NCBI GenBank assembly: GCA_030388825.1
Contig: CP128835.1
Coordinates: forward strand, 2,226,001 to 2,290,000
From: Rossellomorea sp. AcN35-11
GTDB taxonomy: Bacteria; Bacillota; Bacilli; Bacillales; Bacillaceae_B
Length of the DNA stretch: 64,000 nt
Direction: 5' to 3'
Below the pieces are notes generated by a model. It saw only the letters and a program-made list of their open reading frames with translations, was not told where the DNA came from and did not search any database. This document shows, one piece after another, positions 61,010 to 64,000 of this stretch. A program made the translations under genes and the position numbers. The number at the start of each line of letters is the position of its first letter. Position 1 is the first letter of the stretch.

Positions 61010-63404
61010 TTGAGCCAGCAAGACTCTTTAAAGCTGTTTGGTGATGAGGAAATCTATATAAAAGGCCGACATCTTGTCACGATCTTTCATAATGAGGAAA
61101 ACCTTTATACAGTGGTCCGGATCAGAGTAGACGAAACGAATGATTCGTATGAAGATAAGGAAGCGGTCGTAACGGGACATTTTCCTAAAATCCATGAAGA
61201 TGAGACCTATGTGTTTTACGGTCGTTTCCAGGAACATCCCAGGTTCGGCATGCAGTTTCATGCGAAGCATTTCAAGAAAGAAATTCCTCAATCCACTCAA
61301 GGTATCGTGCACTATCTATCAAGTGATTTATTTAAAGGGATAGGGAAAAAAACAGCTGAGAAGATCGTGGAGCATATCGGGGAAAATGCCATCACCAAGA
61401 TTTTGGAAAATCCAGGCCTCTTAGATGAAATACCTAAGCTTCCAAAGGAAAAGGCCAAAAGTATTTATGACACGTTAGCGGAGCACCAAGGCTTGGAAAG
61501 GGTCATGATCGTACTGAATGATTTGGGATTTGGACCGCAAATTTCCATGAAGATTTATCAGGCCTATAAAGAACAGGCACTTGAAATCATTCAAAATAAT
61601 CCTTATAAATTGGTGGAAGATATCGAGGGCATCGGTTTTACCCGGGCTGATGAATTAGGCTCTAAGATCGGGCTGACCGGCAGCCATCCCGACCGGATCA
61701 AAGCAGGATGCCTATATACCCTTGAACAAATCTGTGTCAAGCAGGGGCATGTGTATTTGGAAGCGGAAGAGCTGATTGTAACGGTGAAGGAGCTTTTGGA
61801 AAAAAGCCAGCCGGAAAAAATCGACTATACCGATATTTCCACTCAATTACTGTCACTAGAAGAAGAAGGGAAAGTGATGGGAGAAGGCACCAAAGTGTAT
61901 GTGCCCTCCCTATACTTCTCCGAAAAAGGGATTGTGACCAGTATTGAAAAAAATCCTGTCCCAAACCCAGTATAAGGAACAATTCCCGCAATCTGAATTT
62001 CTTCTGTCCCTTGGAGCATTGGAGGACCGGTTGGGGGTTCAATATGCACCTTCCCAGAGAGAGGCGATTGAAACGGCGCTCATGTCCCCCATGCTCCTTT
62101 TAACCGGAGGACCTGGTACGGGTAAGACAACTGTCATTCAGGGGATCGTGGAATTATTTGCTGATCTGCATGGCTGTTCCCTCGATCCGAAGGACTATAA
62201 AGATGAACCATTCCCTGTCTTATTGACGGCTCCCACCGGCCGGGCGGCAAAACGGATGACAGAATCAACGGGTCTCCCTGCCATGACCATTCACCGTCTA
62301 TTAGGCTGGAACGGTCAGGAAGGATTTCAGAATGATGAAGAACGGGCCATTGATGGCAAGCTTCTGATTGTGGACGAAGTGTCCATGGTGGACACATGGC
62401 TAGCCCATCAACTGTTGAAAGCATTACCCGAAGATATCCAGGTCATTTTTGTCGGGGATGAAGACCAATTGCCCTCTGTCGGGCCCGGGCAGGTACTGAA
62501 AGACCTCTTGAATTCGGAGGTAGTGCCGACCGTGAGACTGACGGATATTTATCGCCAGGAAGAGGGTTCTTCCATCATTGAACTTGCGCATTATATGAAA
62601 AAAGGACAGGTTCCCCACGATCTAACCAAACAACAAAAGGACCGCTCCTTCTTCCCGTGCAGAACCAACCAGATATCCGAGGTCGTACAAAAAGTGGTGG
62701 AAAATGCCAAGAAAAAAGGGTACTCTCCAAAGGATATTCAAGTTCTTGCTCCAATGTATCGAGGTCCGGCAGGGATCGATCGATTGAATGAACTTCTTCA
62801 GGAAATCTTTAACAGTAATGACGGAACCAGAAAGGAACTTGCCTTTGGGGATGTGAAATACCGGATTGGAGATAAGGTGCTGCAACTCGTCAATCAGCCT
62901 GAAAACAATGTCTTCAATGGGGATATCGGTGAGATCGTTTCTATTTTCTACGCAAAGGAAAATACCGAGAAGCAGGATATGATCATTGTTTCATATGAGG
63001 GGAATGAGGTCACGTACACACGTCAGGATCTCATGCAGATTACCCATGCATATTGCTGTTCGATCCATAAGTCCCAGGGAAGTGAATTTCCGATTGTGAT
63101 TTTACCTGTTGTGAAGAGTTATTATCGGATGCTGAGAAGAAATCTTCTCTACACTGCCATTACGAGAAGCAAGCAGTTCCTCATTCTTTGCGGGGAGCTT
63201 GATGCATTTACCCTTGGAGTCGAAAGAGAAGATGATTTCCTTCGCAAAACAACACTGAGGGAGAAATTGAGAAGTCTATCCGGGACAGGTGGAAGTACGG
63301 AATCTTCAATAGAAGAAAGTCCACCCATTGAGGAAGTCTTGTTGAATGAAGATCCCATGATCGGCATGGAGGGCATCAGTCCCTATGATTTCATGAATAA
63401 TTAA
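61010..63404 (+). CDS. recD2: RecD2 5'-3' DNA helicase, frame broken once
   Basis: About 797 residues after repair (B. subtilis YrrC 798). N-terminal OB and helix-hairpin-helix region (FKGIGKKTAEKIVEHIG), then SF1B motifs: Walker A LTGGPGTGKTT, LLIVDEVSMVD, FVGDEDQLPSVGPG, and CCSIHKSQGSEFP. RecD2 acts in repair without RecBC. The run of seven A at 61947-61953 should be six, giving TSIEKILSQTQYKEQFPQSEFLL. As written the frame stops at 61975, before the motor. TTG 61010 after AGTCAGGGGGTTCACTGAT. Confidence 0.93.
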
Positions 63405-63456
63405 GGTCAGTGAATGAACATGTTACCAGTTGGGTCTGTTCATTCACTGGCCTTTT
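63405..63456 (+). terminator. Terminator after recD2
   Basis: GGTCAGTGAATGAACA / TGTTCATTCACTGGCC, then TTTTATAA; 16-bp stem with a long loop. Confidence 0.88.
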
Positions 63457-63477
63457 ATAATTTGTTAGGATCACTTT

Positions 63478-63508
63478 TAGTTAACCGATTATAAAATTAA
63501 GTTGACAT
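63478..63508 (+). promoter_or_regulatory. Putative BirA operator of bioY
   Basis: GTTAAC (63480-63485) and GTTGAC (63501-63506) separated by 15 bp and flanked by A/T: the arrangement of the BirA box, as in the B. subtilis bio operator (GTTAAC-N15-GTTAAC). The right half overlaps the -35 of the bioY promoter. Confidence 0.7.
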
Positions 63509-63531
63509 ATATTTATTGAAAGGGATATCCT
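63502..63531 (+). promoter_or_regulatory. Putative sigma-A promoter of bioY
   Basis: TTGACA (63502-63507), 18-bp spacer, TATCCT (63526-63531). Confidence 0.5.
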
Positions 63532-63567
63532 TATCTTGTAGAAAAAAAGACAGATGGGGGAAGACAG

Positions 63568-64000
63568 ATGAACAAGAAACTAAGAACAATCGATCTTACA
63601 TTGGCAGGGATGTTTGTAGCCTTGATGGCAATCGGGGCAAATATTACAACATTTGTACCTTTCATGGTAGTGGGTGGCGTACCGATTACCCTGCAGACCT
63701 TCTTCGCCATATTGGCAGGTGCTCTATTAGGAAGCAGGATTGGAGCCCTTTCCATGACGGTGTATGCCCTGGTCGGGTTGGTGGGTGTACCGGTATTTGC
63801 AAGGTTTGGGGCAGGATTATCTTCCATTGTGAGCCCCACATTCGGATTTATCCTCTCCTTTATTCTCACAGCTTATATTACCGGGAAGATTGTTGAAAAG
63901 CATAAAGGCATCAAAACCTACATTTTGGCTGCCTTGGTTGGAATGGTTGTCAATTATGTCGCAGGTACGAACTGGATGTATGCAGCATACAAGCTTTGGG
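63568..64000 (+). CDS. bioY: Biotin transporter BioY, N-terminal part
   Basis: 144 residues are seen before the window ends with the frame still open. Several membrane helices and the BioY pattern: DLTLAGMFVALMAIGANIT, FMVVGGVPITLQTFFAILAGALLGSR, and FGFILSFILTAYITG. BioY is the substrate-binding component of the ECF-type biotin importer. ATG 63568 after GATGGGGGAAGACAG. The BirA-like box upstream suggests repression by biotin-loaded BirA. Confidence 0.93.
   Translation, partial: MNKKLRTIDLTLAGMFVALMAIGANITTFVPFMVVGGVPITLQTFFAILAGALLGSRIGALSMTVYALVGLVGVPVFARFGAGLSSIVSPTFGFILSFILTAYITGKIVEKHKGIKTYILAALVGMVVNYVAGTNWMYAAYKLW

Overview
The window is a chromosomal segment of an endospore-forming, Bacillus-like Firmicute (Bacillaceae). 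The gene order is close to that of Bacillus subtilis from spoIIB to yrrC: spoIIB-maf-radC-mreBCD-minCD-spoIVFAB-rplU-prp-rpmA-spo0B-obg-pheB-pheA, nifS/nadR divergent from nadBCA, safA-coxA-bofC-ruvAB-queA-tgt-yajC-yrbG-spoVB-comN-secDF-recJ-apt-relA-dtd-yrvJ-hisS-aspS-6S RNA-tcdA-rarA-cymR-iscS-mnmA-yrrB-recD2. GC content is moderate, ribosome binding sites are strong AGGAGG types, and many starts are TTG or GTG. The genus cannot be fixed from the sequence alone.

Layout. 1-1073: end of a PilN/PilO-like type IV pilus operon. 1.2-3.7 kb: spoIIB, maf, radC. 3.9-8.1 kb: cell shape (mreBCD) and division-site selection (minCD). 8.3-9.9 kb: the pro-sigma-K processing pair spoIVFA/spoIVFB. 10.0-11.4 kb: an RNase E/G gene that B. 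subtilis lacks at this place. 11.5-12.6 kb: L21/Prp/L27 ribosomal operon behind an L21 leader. 12.8-16.3 kb: spo0B-obg, then pheB-pheA. 16.3-21.7 kb: NAD synthesis, with the repressor NadR and a cysteine desulfurase facing nadBCA. 21.8-25.9 kb: spore coat and cortex genes (safA, a kinase-like gene, a YhcN/CoxA lipoprotein, bofC). 26.1-26.4 kb: tandem 126-bp repeats in front of ruvAB. 28-33.4 kb: queuosine genes, yajC and membrane proteins including an ArsB/NhaD-type carrier. 33.5-39.3 kb: spoVB, comN, secDF, a cation efflux gene and a LapA-like protein. 39.5-45.3 kb: recJ-apt-relA-dtd. 45.3-50.9 kb: a cell-wall amidase, a small ORF, and hisS-aspS behind a T-box. 51 kb: 6S RNA. 52.3-55.7 kb: an inserted block (RsfA-like regulator, ABC-2 exporter, spore transglutaminase Tgl). 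55.9-63.4 kb: rarA, cymR-iscS-mnmA, yrrB, recD2. From 63.5 kb: start of bioY behind a BirA-like operator.

The genes are mainly housekeeping (translation, DNA repair, NAD and sulfur metabolism, stringent response) interleaved with sporulation functions, each group closed by clear rho-independent terminators. I see no mobile element, CRISPR array, prophage or tRNA gene.

The strongest anomaly is technical or evolutionary rather than a new system. Nine otherwise well-conserved genes (radC, spoIVFB, safA, the ArsB-like gene, spoVB, relA, yrvJ, rarA, recD2) carry eleven single-base frame breaks, almost all an extra base inside a short homopolymer. I read this as sequencing error and annotate these as single genes. 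I did not find a convincing previously undescribed system. The items most worth a second look are the repeats before ruvA, the expanded repeat-rich SafA with its neighbouring kinase-like gene, the RNase E/G leader, and the RsfA/ABC/Tgl insertion.
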